This document shows, piece after piece, positions 43,016 through 52,045 of a stretch of DNA of 64,000 nt. How positions within the stretch are numbered: the first letter of the stretch is position 1; the number at the start of each line of letters is the position of its first letter. Under the pieces are notes generated by a model that saw nothing but the letters and a program-made list of their open reading frames with translations, had not been told where the DNA came from and made no database searches. The stretch is from Devosia algicola (GTDB lineage Bacteria > Pseudomonadota > Alphaproteobacteria > Rhizobiales > Devosiaceae). The stretch spans positions 2,358,001-2,422,000 of the forward strand of contig NZ_CP118246.1 in NCBI RefSeq assembly GCF_028816455.1. Direction: 5' to 3'. A program made the position numbers and the translations under genes.

Positions 43016-43232
43016 GAATTACAGGCCCGATGGATCGGCGCCAGCTAATGCCCATCATCACCAAAACTGCGTCAGAGCCAAATTTGAACGCCGAAACACA
43101 GGCGATGCGCCCGCCGGTCGGCCCGGTGGGTTGATCGAGGCAATCGCCCCGCAATGAATTGCCGGTTTGGAAATAGGCGGCAGCGGGCCCGGGCCATGAC
43201 AGCAACTATGGCAGCTGCAACCAGGGCGGCCC

Positions 43233-43532
43233 TCATGCCGCCGACAAAGCCCTGACTACGGCTTCGGGCTCTTTCTCGATAATGGTCAGCAGCACACGGG
43301 ATGGGGCATCGACCGGGAACCGGCCCTGCTCCCAATCGCGGACACGGCCCAGCGAAAAGCCGAATTTCTTGGCGAACACCGGCTGGGTCATCTTGAGGCG
43401 CCCGCGGATCTTCTTCACGTCGACCTGGGCCGGGATGTACACGTTGAACTGTGCAGCATCGGCCTCACCCGCTGCATAGGCCAGGGCATCGCCCATGCCG
43501 GCCGCGATCTTGTCAAATGCGCTCTTAGTCAT
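43233..43532 (-). CDS. Helix-turn-helix antitoxin of a RelE/HigB-type pair
   Basis: About 99 residues from the ATG at 43532. The C-terminal HTH (KKIRGRLKMTQPVFAKKFGF and WEQGRFPVDAPSRVLL) is typical of HigA/MqsA-like antitoxins with an N-terminal linker. Overlaps the upstream toxin gene by four bases. The antitoxin normally binds the toxin and represses the operon. Intact. Confidence 0.8.
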   Translation of the reverse strand: MTKSAFDKIAAGMGDALAYAAGEADAAQFNVYIPAQVDVKKIRGRLKMTQPVFAKKFGFSLGRVRDWEQGRFPVDAPSRVLLTIIEKEPEAVVRALSAA

Positions 43533-43894
43533 CGTTTCTGTCCTTTCTTGGCCTTCGCCTTTGCTGCATAGGTGTCGACAAGGGTTTTTGCCATTTTCGC
43601 CAGGGCATTGCGTTCGGCCTGTGTCAGGTTGTCCGCGTCGTTCTTGGCGAACACCGTGATCAGAAAGACCGGGTTGCTGGGGCCGCTGAAAAACCAAACG
43701 ACCCGATAGCTTCCGCTCTTGCCCTTGCCTTCGGCTGCAATCCGGGCCTTGCGAAAGCCGCCCGTTCCCTTCATCACGATGCCCTCGTCCGGTTCCCGGG
43801 CAAGAGCGTCGACCACGGCCTGACGCACGGCATCGGTCATGCCGACATCTTTGGCCGCGGCTAGGTAGGACGGTGTTTCGACTACGGTTTGCAT
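43529..43894 (-). CDS. RelE/HigB-family toxin
   Basis: 121 residues. GKGKSGSYRVVWFFSGPSNPVFLITVFAKN is the conserved beta-sheet core of the RelE/ParE/HigB-2-type ribosome-dependent mRNA interferases (Arg of SYRVV). Toxin-first gene order, overlapping the antitoxin. An inverted-repeat-like GTACGGAACGCCCGTAC just upstream (43900-43916) could be the autoregulatory operator. Intact. Confidence 0.8.
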   Translation of the reverse strand: MQTVVETPSYLAAAKDVGMTDAVRQAVVDALAREPDEGIVMKGTGGFRKARIAAEGKGKSGSYRVVWFFSGPSNPVFLITVFAKNDADNLTQAERNALAKMAKTLVDTYAAKAKAKKGQKR

Positions 43895-44251
43895 ACCTAT
43901 TTGTACGGAACGCCCGTACCTTTGTCAAGGTTCCTAATTTAGCTTTTGCGCCAGGCGCATGAGCCAGGAATTGGTGTACGGATCAAATTTCAACGATTCT
44001 GGATTTATGCGGCCGATATCGAAAATAGCTTGATAGATCCGATGCAGCACAAATTGCAACACCGCAAGGCTCGCCGCTTAACATCAATCCAAGGTCGAGC
44101 CAGACACTCCACCAATCGACGATCCAAGCTGTGCCAAATCATCTGACGACGGACAGGTCTTCACTATGTTTACGCGAAAGATTTGACCACTACGTTGCAC
44201 GCTACGGAGGAATCACATATCCATAATCTAATTTTATTTGGAGTTGAATTA
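43895..44251. other. Gene-free stretch before an IS5-type element
   Basis: Apart from the palindromic sequence near 43900-43916 I see nothing supportable. From about 44160 it becomes clearly AT-rich and belongs to the same AT-rich pocket that resumes at 45096 beyond the IS. Confidence 0.5.
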
Positions 44252-45095
44252 GGCTCAGGACCTATTAAATTACTTGCAGAGCGGGCGATGAGTTGATTCA
44301 TTGGCAGCGCGAGGAGGCGTTGCCGTGAGTGACCTGATCTGGTTATCGGAGGCGCAGATGCGCCGGATCGAGCCATATTTTCCGTTGTCGCACGGAGTGC
44401 CGCGGGTTGATGACCGACGGATCATCAGCGGCATCATCTTTGTGATCCGCAACGGTCTGCGGTGGCGTGATGCGCCTGCGGCTTACGGTCCGCCGAAGAC
44501 GATCTACAACCGGTTCATTCGCTGGAGCCGGATGGGCGTGTTCAACAAGATATTCGCGGCATTGGCGGCCAAGGGCGGCAAGCCGGAGCAACTGATGATC
44601 GACGCTACCCATCTCAAAGCGCACCGCACGGCGGCCAGCCTGCTTAAAAAGGGGCTGTTCCCAGACGTATCGGACGCACCAAGGGTGGCCTGAATTCCAA
44701 GCTGCACGCAGTCTGCGATGGCAAGGGCCGACCACTGGTCATGCTGCTCAGCGAAGGGCAGATGAGCGACTACAAGGGCGCAGCGCTGATGATCGACGCC
44801 TTACCCAAGGCCAAGACGCTGCTGGCAGACAGGGGCTACGATGCCGACTGGTTCCGAGCCGCCTTGGCCGAGCGCGGCATTGCCGCCTGCATCCCGTCAA
44901 AGATCAACCGCAAGGTCCCGATCGCTCACGACGCAGGGCTCTACCGCCAGCGCCACAAGGTCGAGAACATGTTCGGCAAACTCAAGGACTGGCGACGAAT
45001 CCACACCCGCTACGACCGATGCGCACATACCTTCATGTCCGCCATCTGCATCGCTGAAACCGTCATCTTCTGGCTCAATCAATGAGTCCTGAGCC
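44252..45095 (+). mobile_element. IS5-family element with frameshifted transposase
   Basis: Inverted repeats GGCTCAGGACCTATT / GGCTCAGGACTCATT, flanked by TA on both sides. The transposase starts near 44325 (SDLIWLSEAQMRRIEPYF), runs to HLKAHRTAASLLKKGLFP, then continues in the next frame (RRIGRTKGGLNSKLHA, LLADRGYDADWFR, KVENMFGKLKDW). The break near 44667 is a C run (CCC for CCCC), so the element may be active if this is a sequencing error. Confidence 0.8.
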
Positions 45096-45160
45096 TAGAG
45101 AAATATAACGCATTTTCACTCGTATTTAAGAGAACCTGTGATGCGATGTAATTTATCTGC

Positions 45161-45430
45161 TTGGGACTATTTGGTGTTTTATATATGTCATTTTTCGTTA
45201 TTTCATTTGTTCAATATGTTAGACATAATAAATTTGTAAGAAAAAATGACAGATACAAGAGATACGGAACTATAGTTTGGTCATCTCTGCATATACGGGT
45301 AATTTCATGGCATCCCGATTGCCCGAAAAGACTCGTACTGGCAGAACGAAAAATACTGCTTCCGTGGTTATCTTTCTTCGTATTTGCTGTATTGGCTACG
45401 GTCGCGTTGAACATTTCAAAAACTTTGTAG
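45161..45430 (+). CDS. Small membrane protein, AT-rich, unknown
   Basis: About 89 residues from a TTG at 45161 (an ATG at 45185 is also possible). One N-terminal helix (VLYMSFFVISFVQYV), a basic middle (RKNDRYKRYG), and a C-terminal helix (WLSFFVFAVLATVALNI). Base composition is far lower in GC than everything else in the window, pointing to a different donor. Ends 20 bases before a 41-codon frame. No family recognised; an immunity or small transport role would be guesswork. Confidence 0.45.
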   Translation: MGLFGVLYMSFFVISFVQYVRHNKFVRKNDRYKRYGTIVWSSLHIRVISWHPDCPKRLVLAERKILLPWLSFFVFAVLATVALNISKTL

Positions 45431-45449
45431 AAAAAACAGAGAATATTTT

Positions 45450-45575
45450 ATGTCTAATCCATATTATTACGATATTGATCAAAATCCAAGTCAATTGGAT
45501 ATTACGGATAGTATAACGTCGGCTATCGACGGGGCCCTTAATGGCCTTTCTGACGGCGCTCGCCGCAGCAAGTGA
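45450..45575 (+). CDS. 41-residue peptide, unknown
   Basis: ATG at 45450, TGA at 45573. Acidic with a Tyr-rich start (MSNPYYYDIDQNPSQLDI) and a C-terminal ALNGLSDGARRSK. Ribosome-binding site weak (CAGAGAA). It follows the small membrane protein and shares its AT-rich start but ends in GC-richer DNA. A secreted peptide or its leader is possible; nothing proves expression. Confidence 0.3.
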   Translation: MSNPYYYDIDQNPSQLDITDSITSAIDGALNGLSDGARRSK

Positions 45576-45647
45576 CATCCGCGCATTCTGTGGTTTTCAT
45601 CGACATGCGCCGTAACGCTAGGCAAGTCACCTCACATCAATGCGATG

Positions 45648-45819
45648 TGGACTGCCCCTAGCCCGGTAGACAGGTCCCGCCTATCCTTTGAGCATAGGAG
45701 GCAGCTTGTGAGCACACAGAGATTTACCCCAGAATTTAAGGAAGAAGCCGTCAGGCCGGTGGTTGAGCGGGGCGATCGCGTTCCGGATGCGGCGGCGCGC
45801 TTGGGCGTGTCGGCCGATT
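45648..45819 (+). mobile_element. IS3-family fragment (left end and orfA start), split by another IS
   Basis: IR-like TGGACTGCCCCTAGCCC at 45648, then orfA from the GTG at 45708 (STQRFTPEFKEEAVRPVVER, RLGVSADL). It is cut at 45819 by the inserted IS3 derivative. Confidence 0.7.
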
Positions 45820-46706
45820 TGAATCGTCCCGGTTTCACCGGAGACCTTTAGCTTCATTTCACGCGACCATATCGAGCACGTCGCGCTGTGCATAGAAGTT
45901 CTCTTCAGCCTCTGCTGGCGGGATGTTTCCGATGGGGCCAAGCAGGCGTCTGTGGTTGAACCAATCGACCCATCCGAGGGTGGCCATTTCCAGATCTTGC
46001 ATGTTGCGCCATGGACCCTGGCGGTGGACCAGCTCGGTTTTGTAGAGACCGTTAATCGTCTCAGCGAGGGCGTTATCATACGAGTCCCCGACGCTGCCGA
46101 CCGATGGTTCGATGCCTGCTTCGGCCAAACGCTCGGTGTATCGAATGGACAAATATTGCCCGCCGCGATCCGAGTGGTGAACCAATCCGCTCTTTTGGAC
46201 CGGCCGTCGATCATGCAGGGCCTGCTCGAGAGCATCGAGAACAAAGTCAGTTTTGGCCGATCGTGAGACCCGCCATCCGACGATGCGATCAGCGAATGTG
46301 TCGATGACAAAGGCCACATAGATCATCGCTTCAGTGGGCGGTCGAGTTCCGCCTGCGCAAAATAAGCTGACGCCTTGCGCAGGATCTCATTCGCCTGGCG
46401 CAACTCGCGGACCTCACGTTCCAGGGCCTTGATCCGATCCCGTTCCTCGGTCGTGACACCGTCGCGCATACCGCTGTCTTTCTCGGCCTGCTTGACCCAT
46501 TCGCGCAGGGTCTGGGGAATACAGCCGATCTTCGGTGCAATGGCCGCAATCGCGCCCGCCTGCGTTTCGTATGAGCCTTGATGCTCAAACACCATCCTGA
46601 CCGCTCGTGCGCGGACCTCGGGCGAGTAGCGATTTGCCATTTTGCTTTTCGTCATAACCATCATCCTTACTTAAGTTGATGTCTCCGACAAACTCGGGGC
46701 GATTCA
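45820..46706 (-). mobile_element. Internally deleted copy of the IS3-family element found at 58476
   Basis: 887 bp against 1321 bp in the full copy. Same ends (TGAATCGTCCCGG / TGAATCGCCCCGAG). orfA is intact (46323-46664). orfB lacks its first part, because sequence corresponding to about 58980-59413 is gone, with GAT at the junction. The OrfB remainder (IYVAFVIDTFADRIVGWRVS, HHSDRGGQYLS, YDNALAETINGLYKTE) keeps the DDE motifs. Flanks ATT and GTG differ, so there is no target duplication. Confidence 0.85.
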
Positions 46707-47239
46707 GTGTGCCGGCGGACACCGCCTACATCGGGTTGGCTTATGCCCTGCGCGGTGACCAACAAGACGCGCATTATGTGACGTGCTGCTCGCAGGTCTT
46801 CGACATGGACGGTGGCGGCATTCAGTTCGTCGCGTTTGAGGCGCGAGACCCGGTGGCCGACGTGGCCGAAGCCCGCCGGAACCCCTTTCTAAGTCGCGAC
46901 GACATGCGCGCGGTCCTCGCCCGTAGCCTCGAACTCTATCAGGGGCGCAATGGCGGCAACCTACCAAAACGCATGGTCATTCACAAAACAACCGCGTTCA
47001 AGGAAGCTGAAATCGAGGGCGCGTTCGATGCGCTTACCGGCGTAGCGGAAATAGAGTGCGTCGAGGTCAGTTCGGCATCGTGCTGGCGTGGCGTCTGGCT
47101 CATCAAGTCGGGACTAGAGAAGCCACCGTCAAAACCGTCGGGGTTTCCCGTACCGCGCGGGACGATGGTGATCCGCACGGGCAATTCTGCCTTGGTATGG
47201 GTGGCAGGCAATGCTCCCGAGGTCTCTGCCGCGAAATGA
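46707..47239 (+). pseudogene. Prokaryotic Argonaute PIWI-domain remnant
   Basis: About 175 residues of a PIWI domain, truncated on the left by the IS and ending at a premature stop at 47239. Matching features are DTAYIGLAYALRGD, YVTCCSQVFDMDGGGIQFVA, NPFLSRDDMRAVLARSLELY, KRMVIHKTTAFKEAEIEG, PRGTMVIRTGNSALVWVAGN. These are the conserved blocks of long pAgo proteins found in rhizobia. The first catalytic Asp position reads Ala (IGLAYA), as in catalytically inactive long-B pAgos. The N, PAZ and MID regions are absent. Identified by motif memory, not by search. Confidence 0.65.
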
Positions 47240-47290
47240 CTATCCGTATCGCCTGTTTATGTAAGTATTCTAAGATGAGCACGCCCTGAT

Positions 47291-47611
47291 ATGCTGCATA
47301 CTGAGCCACCTCCATCTGTTACTCTTGCTGGCATCTTGCACCCAACGACTACGGGATCGGGCTCCTATAGCCATCTGCTCCTTGAACAGCGCGTCAATGC
47401 TCTCTCAGATACTGACATATCGGAACTGCGTCCCTATTTTGAGTCGGCCCATCAGGACGCACGCGAGGTGTTTCACGCGGCCGCCCGGATTTCGCTTCAT
47501 CCCGAAGATGGCGAAAGGGGAGATCATGCGATCTATCCCAATTGCCTCCCACCAAAGACGATCCGTGTCCCCCGTCAGGACCTCTGTCCCAGATTTAGGG
47601 TTGAGATTTAA
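47291..47611 (+). CDS. Hypothetical, possible remnant beside the pAgo fragment
   Basis: 106-residue frame (LHPTTTGSGSYSHLLLEQRV, RPYFESAHQDAREVFHAAAR). No family recognised. It may be the truncated start of a gene once linked to the pAgo, cut by the IS3 element that starts about 47612. Confidence 0.3.
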   Translation: MLHTEPPPSVTLAGILHPTTTGSGSYSHLLLEQRVNALSDTDISELRPYFESAHQDAREVFHAAARISLHPEDGERGDHAIYPNCLPPKTIRVPRQDLCPRFRVEI

Positions 47612-47650
47612 GGAGTGTTTTGGTCTCGTCGCAATGACGAAGGAACCAAG

Positions 47651-48090
47651 ATGACGACCGAATCCTCGAACACCAAAAAGCCTACGGAGCGGGTGATGAA
47701 AGACATTCGCCGTGCAACCCGGCGGCACTTTTCAGCGGAAGACAAGATCCGGATCGTGCTGGATGGCCTGCGTGGTGACGACAGCATCGCCGAGCCTGTG
47801 CCGTAAGGAAGGCATTGCGCAGAGCCTGTATTACACTTGGTCGAAGGAGTTCATGGAGGCCGGCAAGCGCCGGCTGGCTGGCGATATTGCCCGCGCTGCC
47901 ACCAGTGATGAGGTCAAGGATCTGCGCCGCGAGGCCGGCGCTCTGAAGGAATGCGTTGCCGACCTGACGCTGGAAAATCGTCTGCTCAAAAAAAGTCTGA
48001 TCGCGGATGGGGACGAGCAAGAATGAGGTATCCCGCATCTGAAAAACTCGAGATCATCAATCTCGTCGAGCAGTCGCACCTGTCGGCGAA
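47651..48090 (+). mobile_element. IS3-family orfA plus orfB start
   Basis: orfA from the ATG at 47651 (KDIRRATRRHFSAEDKIRIV), broken at 47792-47797 (GAGCCT for GAGCT). Repaired text is SIAELCRKEGIAQSLYYTWS, continuing to ENRLLKKSLIADG. orfB starts at 48023 (MRYPASEKLEIINLVEQSH) and is cut at about 48090. Confidence 0.8.
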
Positions 48091-48205
48091 TAATAATGAC
48101 CGATAATCTGTTCCTCGCTGAACCGCAAAGCCTTCATCGTCCGTCTCCCTCAATGGACGGGCTCTACTCAGTTTTGGAGGAATCTAAGGGCTCACGTCAA
48201 CGGCG
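48091..48205 (-). mobile_element. IS3-family left-end fragment
   Basis: Leftward: TGACGTGAGCCCTTAGATTC-type terminal repeat, then the start of an orfA (MKALRFSEEQIIGH) from the ATG at 48137. It is fused head-on to the preceding orfB fragment. Confidence 0.6.
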
Positions 48206-48462
48206 TCAGGCTCGAAATGCAGCTTCCTGGTGATCGACGCAAAGAGTTCCTCATCAGTATCGATACCGCTCATGTGCTCATTGCCGACGAGCACTTAGCA
48301 AGAAATTTTGAGATCGTTGTTGCCCGCTGCGGGCGTGGTGGGCGGGGAGATTCGGGCGGCCGATACTTCACCACCAGCAACACCGGCCAACATGCGATAC
48401 GCGATAGCGATCGATACCGATGGATGGAGGTTCCTCGTCGCCAGGCGACGGGTCGCGCGCGC
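48206..48462 (+). pseudogene. Possible transposase fragment
   Basis: A + strand frame (QLPGDRRKEFLISIDTAHVL, ARNFEIVVARCG) faintly resembles the central part of ISKra4/IS66-like transposases. No other features. Weak call. Confidence 0.25.
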
Positions 48463-49213
48463 TCATCGTCGTGGTTCGGATGACTCGTCCGGTGTAGGGA
48501 ATTCCGGTAGATCGGAATCGGGCCAGGCGGCGGCGGCCGCCTCCCTCAAGGACCTTGCAGCCTGTGTGACATCGGCCACGTGCATCTGCAATGCGTCGGC
48601 GGCGTGACGTGCCTCGTTGAGAACGGCAAGCCGTCCCAAAGCTTGTGCCAGCGCCTTAAGGACGTCCTTACCATAGGCCCGCTCCGCCACCTCGATAGAC
48701 AACGCCGGTATAGAACCGCATCCCTTGACGAGATAGCCAAGGTCGATCACGTCGCGGTAAGCGACGGATTTGTCCAAGCAGCGATCGGCGTTGGCCAGGA
48801 GCCTTCTCGGAGAATTGGCTCTCGATCGTCAGAACGGGCACGCCCAGGCCCTCGACCAAGGCGCCATCCAAGGGTATTCGTGCTTCGCGAACGATCTCGA
48901 ACTTGATCGGCTGTCCTTCCAGCGAGACGACCCCGCGTATCCCGTACTGATCGGCCTTGAATTCGCGCACCGTCTCTATATGCGCGCCGAAGACGGCGTG
49001 CGCCCCGCCATCCCGTATGGCGCTGCGAAGGTCTCGATAGCCGTCTATATCGGCGCATAGGAAGTCGACATCAAGGGAAAGCCGGTACTCCCCGTTCATC
49101 AGCACGATCGCAGTGCCTCCGCCGAAGTAGCAGTTGCTGCGCTGCAGAAACGCAGCGTCCATCGACTGGAGTGCCGACTGGATGATGATATGTTGTGGGC
49201 GTTCGAACTTCAC
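48463..49213 (-). CDS. AbiEii/AbiGii-type nucleotidyltransferase toxin, one frameshift
   Basis: About 249 residues when repaired, GTG start at 49213. The nucleotidyltransferase signature GGGTAIVLMNGEYRLSLDVD is at residues ~31-50. Related AbiE toxins bind or transfer GTP or tRNA nucleotides and abort phage infection. The frame breaks at 48799-48804 (GAGCCT for GAGCT); the repaired junction is SQFSEKLLANADRCLDKSVA. Preceded on the same strand by a 74-residue partner gene ending 47 bases upstream. The classic AbiEi regulator is not present. Confidence 0.75.
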
Positions 49214-49260
49214 CGCTATCTCCTCACTCGCCGCAAAGATATGCGGCTAGCTGGAAGCAT

Positions 49261-49487
49261 TCAGGCGAACATCCGGTAGCCATGACCGAATTCCTGCGTC
49301 AGGTCTTCGATCAGGTCTGCTTCCTCAGTAGTGAGGTGGTCGGCATCCACATGGCGCCAATTTCGCTCGTAGAGCCTCGAACGCTTCTTCGCGCTCGATA
49401 GGTCGTGTGACATCACGATTCCACGCGAGCATACCAAGCTCCGGGAACTCCTTGGGCACGATCAGGCTCTGCAGAATGCTTGGCCAT
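49261..49487 (-). CDS. Small partner protein of the AbiEii-like toxin, two frameshifts
   Basis: A clean 74-residue frame appears only after removing one base at 49464-49469 (AGGCTC, i.e. GAGCCT on the - strand) and one at 49372-49377 (GAGCCT). It starts MAKHSAELIVPKEFPELGML, contains AWNRDVTRPI and ERNWRHVDADHLT, and ends FGHGYRMFA. Short proteins of this type commonly precede AbiEii-like genes. An antitoxin role is inferred from position and size. Confidence 0.6.
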
Positions 49488-49589
49488 GATCAACCATATA
49501 GTCCTTCGGCGAGCAAATGTCGAGTTTTTGCCGGTCCATAGATAACGCAATCGGCTTGCCGAGGTTGCTATTCCTGGAGGGGAGATTGC

Positions 49590-49924
49590 TCAGGCGCTTC
49601 TGACAGTCCAGTACCTCGGGTAGAGCAACTCCTCCTCATCGGCGGAGGACTTCGGCGTGAACGCCAGATTTAGGAGCCGATCCGGTACCACGAGTTCCGC
49701 GCACAGTCGATGTTTCAATTCCTCTGGACTCAGCTTCCGGTAACGCAACGGGCCGTCCACGACGTCGGCGTCCCGATCCTCCGAACGCAGGATATTGACG
49801 CCACCAAGATAGACGGCCTGGACGATGATCTCGTCCGCGATCGTCTTGGTCGAAACCGTCACCGAGAGTTCGTGCCCTTTGCCGGGCACTGCGTAGAAGC
49901 GTCCTCGAGCGGCCACCAAAACAT
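49590..49924 (-). pseudogene. Unknown protein C-terminal fragment
   Basis: Reads FEFIADVLVAARGRFYAVPG, VNILRSEDRDADVVDGPLRY, LLNLAFTPKSSADEEELLYP. The N-terminus is replaced by an IS5 fragment at 49925. Family not recognised. Confidence 0.35.
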
Positions 49925-49996
49925 CGGCGATGAATTCGAACGCCCTGCTTGAGACCCTGGTCGAACTCGGGCTCACCGACGACTGGCAGCACATGC
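49925..49996 (+). mobile_element. IS5-family transposase fragment
   Basis: NALLETLVELGLTDDWQHM matches the corresponding stretch of the IS427-like element at 37385-38233. About 72 bases only. Confidence 0.65.
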
Positions 49997-50269
49997 ACTT
50001 GATGCTTCGTTGTTTTGGGGCCAGGTTTTTAGTTGCACCCAAGTCAGCCTATAGTGGCTAGGAAATCCATCTAGTTCCGGCTATGAACGCCAAAATCAAA
50101 GGATATCGACTGAAATGAGGGAAGTCGTGGAACGAGGGACGAGCTCTCGGTATTTGATGAAGCCGCATCTTGTTTGTGGGGAAAAGGCCAATGTTGCACC
50201 CAAACAACAATTATTGGAGTTCTGGCGCAACGCTTCTTAGAGCGAACAAATGTCGCCGGACCAAGCACT

Positions 50270-50404
50270 GTACGTCGTCAGATCATTTGGCTCAGCTTTG
50301 ATCGCGGATTCCCCCGCCCGGTGAACCTATCCGGTCGCGCCGTGGCTTGGCCCGAGAGTAAGGTGGCCGCTTGGCTTGCCCAGCGTAGCCATCAAGTCGC
50401 CTAA
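50270..50404 (+). pseudogene. AlpA-type regulator C-terminal remnant
   Basis: RRQIIWLSFDRGFPRPVNLS then GRAVAWPESKVAAWLAQR is the typical end of AlpA/excisionase-like HTH proteins associated with integrative elements. The first helices are missing. Confidence 0.6.
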
Positions 50405-50436
50405 AAAAAGCCCCGCCATTTCTGGACGGGGCCGTG
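50404..50436 (-). terminator. GC hairpin with T run (leftward)
   Basis: GCCCCGCC / GGACGGGGC stem; read leftward it is followed by seven Ts. It lies at the end of the alpA remnant. Confidence 0.6.
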
Positions 50437-50549
50437 GCACTCTTGAGTTCTGCACAACAAGAATAGCCCAGCCCGTCCTTTGGCGCAAACACTTGAGGAC
50501 GAAAATGACAAAACCCGAACCCGAGTATTCCAGAACGACGCACGCATTT

Positions 50550-50598
50550 TGAATCGTCCCGGTTTCACCGGAGACCTTTAGCTTCATTTCACGCGACC
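50550..50598 (-). mobile_element. 49-bp terminal fragment of the resident IS3-family element
   Basis: Identical to the IRL end of the copies at 45820 and 58476 (TGAATCGTCCCGGTTTCACC ...) up to ACGCGACC. It then joins directly to a truncated DUF899 gene, marking a one-sided deletion. Confidence 0.85.
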
Positions 50599-50814
50599 TT
50601 CGAAGGCGTCCAGCAACGTGACCGACCCACTCTCGCCAACGAGTGGGGTGAGGCCATCGACCTTCACCATCGGCAGTCGCCGGCGGGCGGTCGCGATTGC
50701 GTCACCTTCCCTGGTGTGCGCCTTCTCGTGATCGCGCAATGCGTCCACTTCGGTCTGGAATGTCGTTCGATCGACAATGTTGGGTACTGGGTAATTCAGT
50801 TTGTCCTGAACCAT
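50599..50814 (-). pseudogene. DUF899 (thioredoxin-like) protein, truncated by an IS end
   Basis: From the ATG at 50814 with GAGG upstream: MVQDKLNYPVPNIVDRTTFQ, then KAHTREGDAIATARRRLPMV and VTLLDAFEGR, the N-terminal part of DUF899 family proteins. The thioredoxin-like domain is lost at the IS fragment. It lies 53 bases downstream of the MFS gene. Confidence 0.7.
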
Positions 50815-50867
50815 GATGGCCTCCTGATTGTTTGATGGCGCGCGAGACTGTGCGTCGGCACCTTGCC

Positions 50868-52004
50868 TTACTCGGCGAGCGCCAGTGCCGAAGCGCTGGT
50901 TTGGGAATTCGTCCTCGGCGTTCTTTGAGTCGCTATCAGCACAGCGGCGAGAACTGCACAGGTCGCGGTCACATAAAGCGGAGCGCTTGTCCCGATAAAA
51001 TCCACCGCAATGCCGCCAGCAATCGCGCCTAAAGTGACACCGACCTGAATGACGGCCAGAAACAGTCCGCCAACGCCTTCGAGCTGGTCGGGCGCGGCCC
51101 GCCCCATCCACGTCTGGGTCATCACCGGACCGGCACCGATGGCGACGCCCCAGGCAGCGGCAAGTACCAGGATGGCGACGTAAGAGCTGTTGAGGGCCAA
51201 CAGACCCAACGAGGCGAACGCCAGCATGAGGAAGGTTACGCCGAACCCTTCGCGCAACGCGCGATCGGCGAACACGCCAGCCATTGCGCTACCGGCCAGG
51301 CTGGCAAGTCCCAGCACCAGCAGGGCGGCGGCGATGGCGGTCGGATTGAGCGCGCCATTCGTCTCGAGGTACGGCCGCATGAACGTGAAGCCGCTCACTT
51401 CGCCGCCGAAGAACAATAGTCCGACAATCAATCCAACGCGAACAGGAGGGCGTTTCAGCAGGCCCAACATGCTCGAGACGCTGGTCGCACTCGTCGCCGG
51501 AACGCTCGGCAAGAAGATGGCTTGCAAGAGCAGTGCGAGAAAACCACAGCCCGCAGCGGCCATGAATGCCACCCGCCAACCAAAGGCCTCACCGATCAGG
51601 GTCGCAAGTGCCGGGGCGACAACGAGCCCGGCTGAAAGGCCCATGAAGACAATCGACATGCCCTTGCCCATGTCCTCTATGGTGACAAGTCGGACGACTG
51701 TCGCGCCCGCCAAGGCGAAGAACCCACCAATTGCGATACCCAGGAGCATGCGGGCGGCTAAGAGAACCGAATAGTCGGATGTGAGTCCGACCGTAGGTGC
51801 CGCGATGCCGGCGAACAAAGCCGTGAGCGTCACCGCCTGACCGGCCGCGCCTTCTGTGACGCCAAGTTCGGCCGCGATCGGCGTCAGCACTGCCATGGGC
51901 AGCAACTCGCTGCTGATCAAGGCGAAGCTCCCTAACGTCAGGGAGATAACCGCGAACCAGGTCGACATCGGCCAGGACGCAATACTTGAGTTGGATTCGG
52001 ACAT
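50868..52004 (-). CDS. MFS drug/sugar efflux transporter (12 helices, AraJ/YdhP-like)
   Basis: 378 residues from the ATG at 52004 (AAAGGAGG upstream); a longer frame to 52049 is not needed. First helix WFAVISLTLGSFALISSELLPMA, then AELGVTEGAAGQAVTLTALF typical of the DHA1 group. Transport class is inferred. Flanked by two DUF899 genes in the same orientation. The GAGCT at 51081-51085 here is intact. GC-rich and unbroken. Confidence 0.85.
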   Translation of the reverse strand: MSESNSSIASWPMSTWFAVISLTLGSFALISSELLPMAVLTPIAAELGVTEGAAGQAVTLTALFAGIAAPTVGLTSDYSVLLAARMLLGIAIGGFFALAGATVVRLVTIEDMGKGMSIVFMGLSAGLVVAPALATLIGEAFGWRVAFMAAAGCGFLALLLQAIFLPSVPATSATSVSSMLGLLKRPPVRVGLIVGLLFFGGEVSGFTFMRPYLETNGALNPTAIAAALLVLGLASLAGSAMAGVFADRALREGFGVTFLMLAFASLGLLALNSSYVAILVLAAAWGVAIGAGPVMTQTWMGRAAPDQLEGVGGLFLAVIQVGVTLGAIAGGIAVDFIGTSAPLYVTATCAVLAAVLIATQRTPRTNSQTSASALALAE

Positions 52005-52045
52005 GATGTCCTCCTTTTCCAGGTGTCGCGGGAACTGACTGCCCG

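Noticed and set aside
42605..43205. 165-codon - strand frame
   Set aside because: It lies antisense to recognisable ISL3-like transposase text and has no features of its own.
45859..46319. A separate integrase gene
   Set aside because: It is the DDE part of OrfB in the internally deleted IS3 copy, matching 58515-58980.
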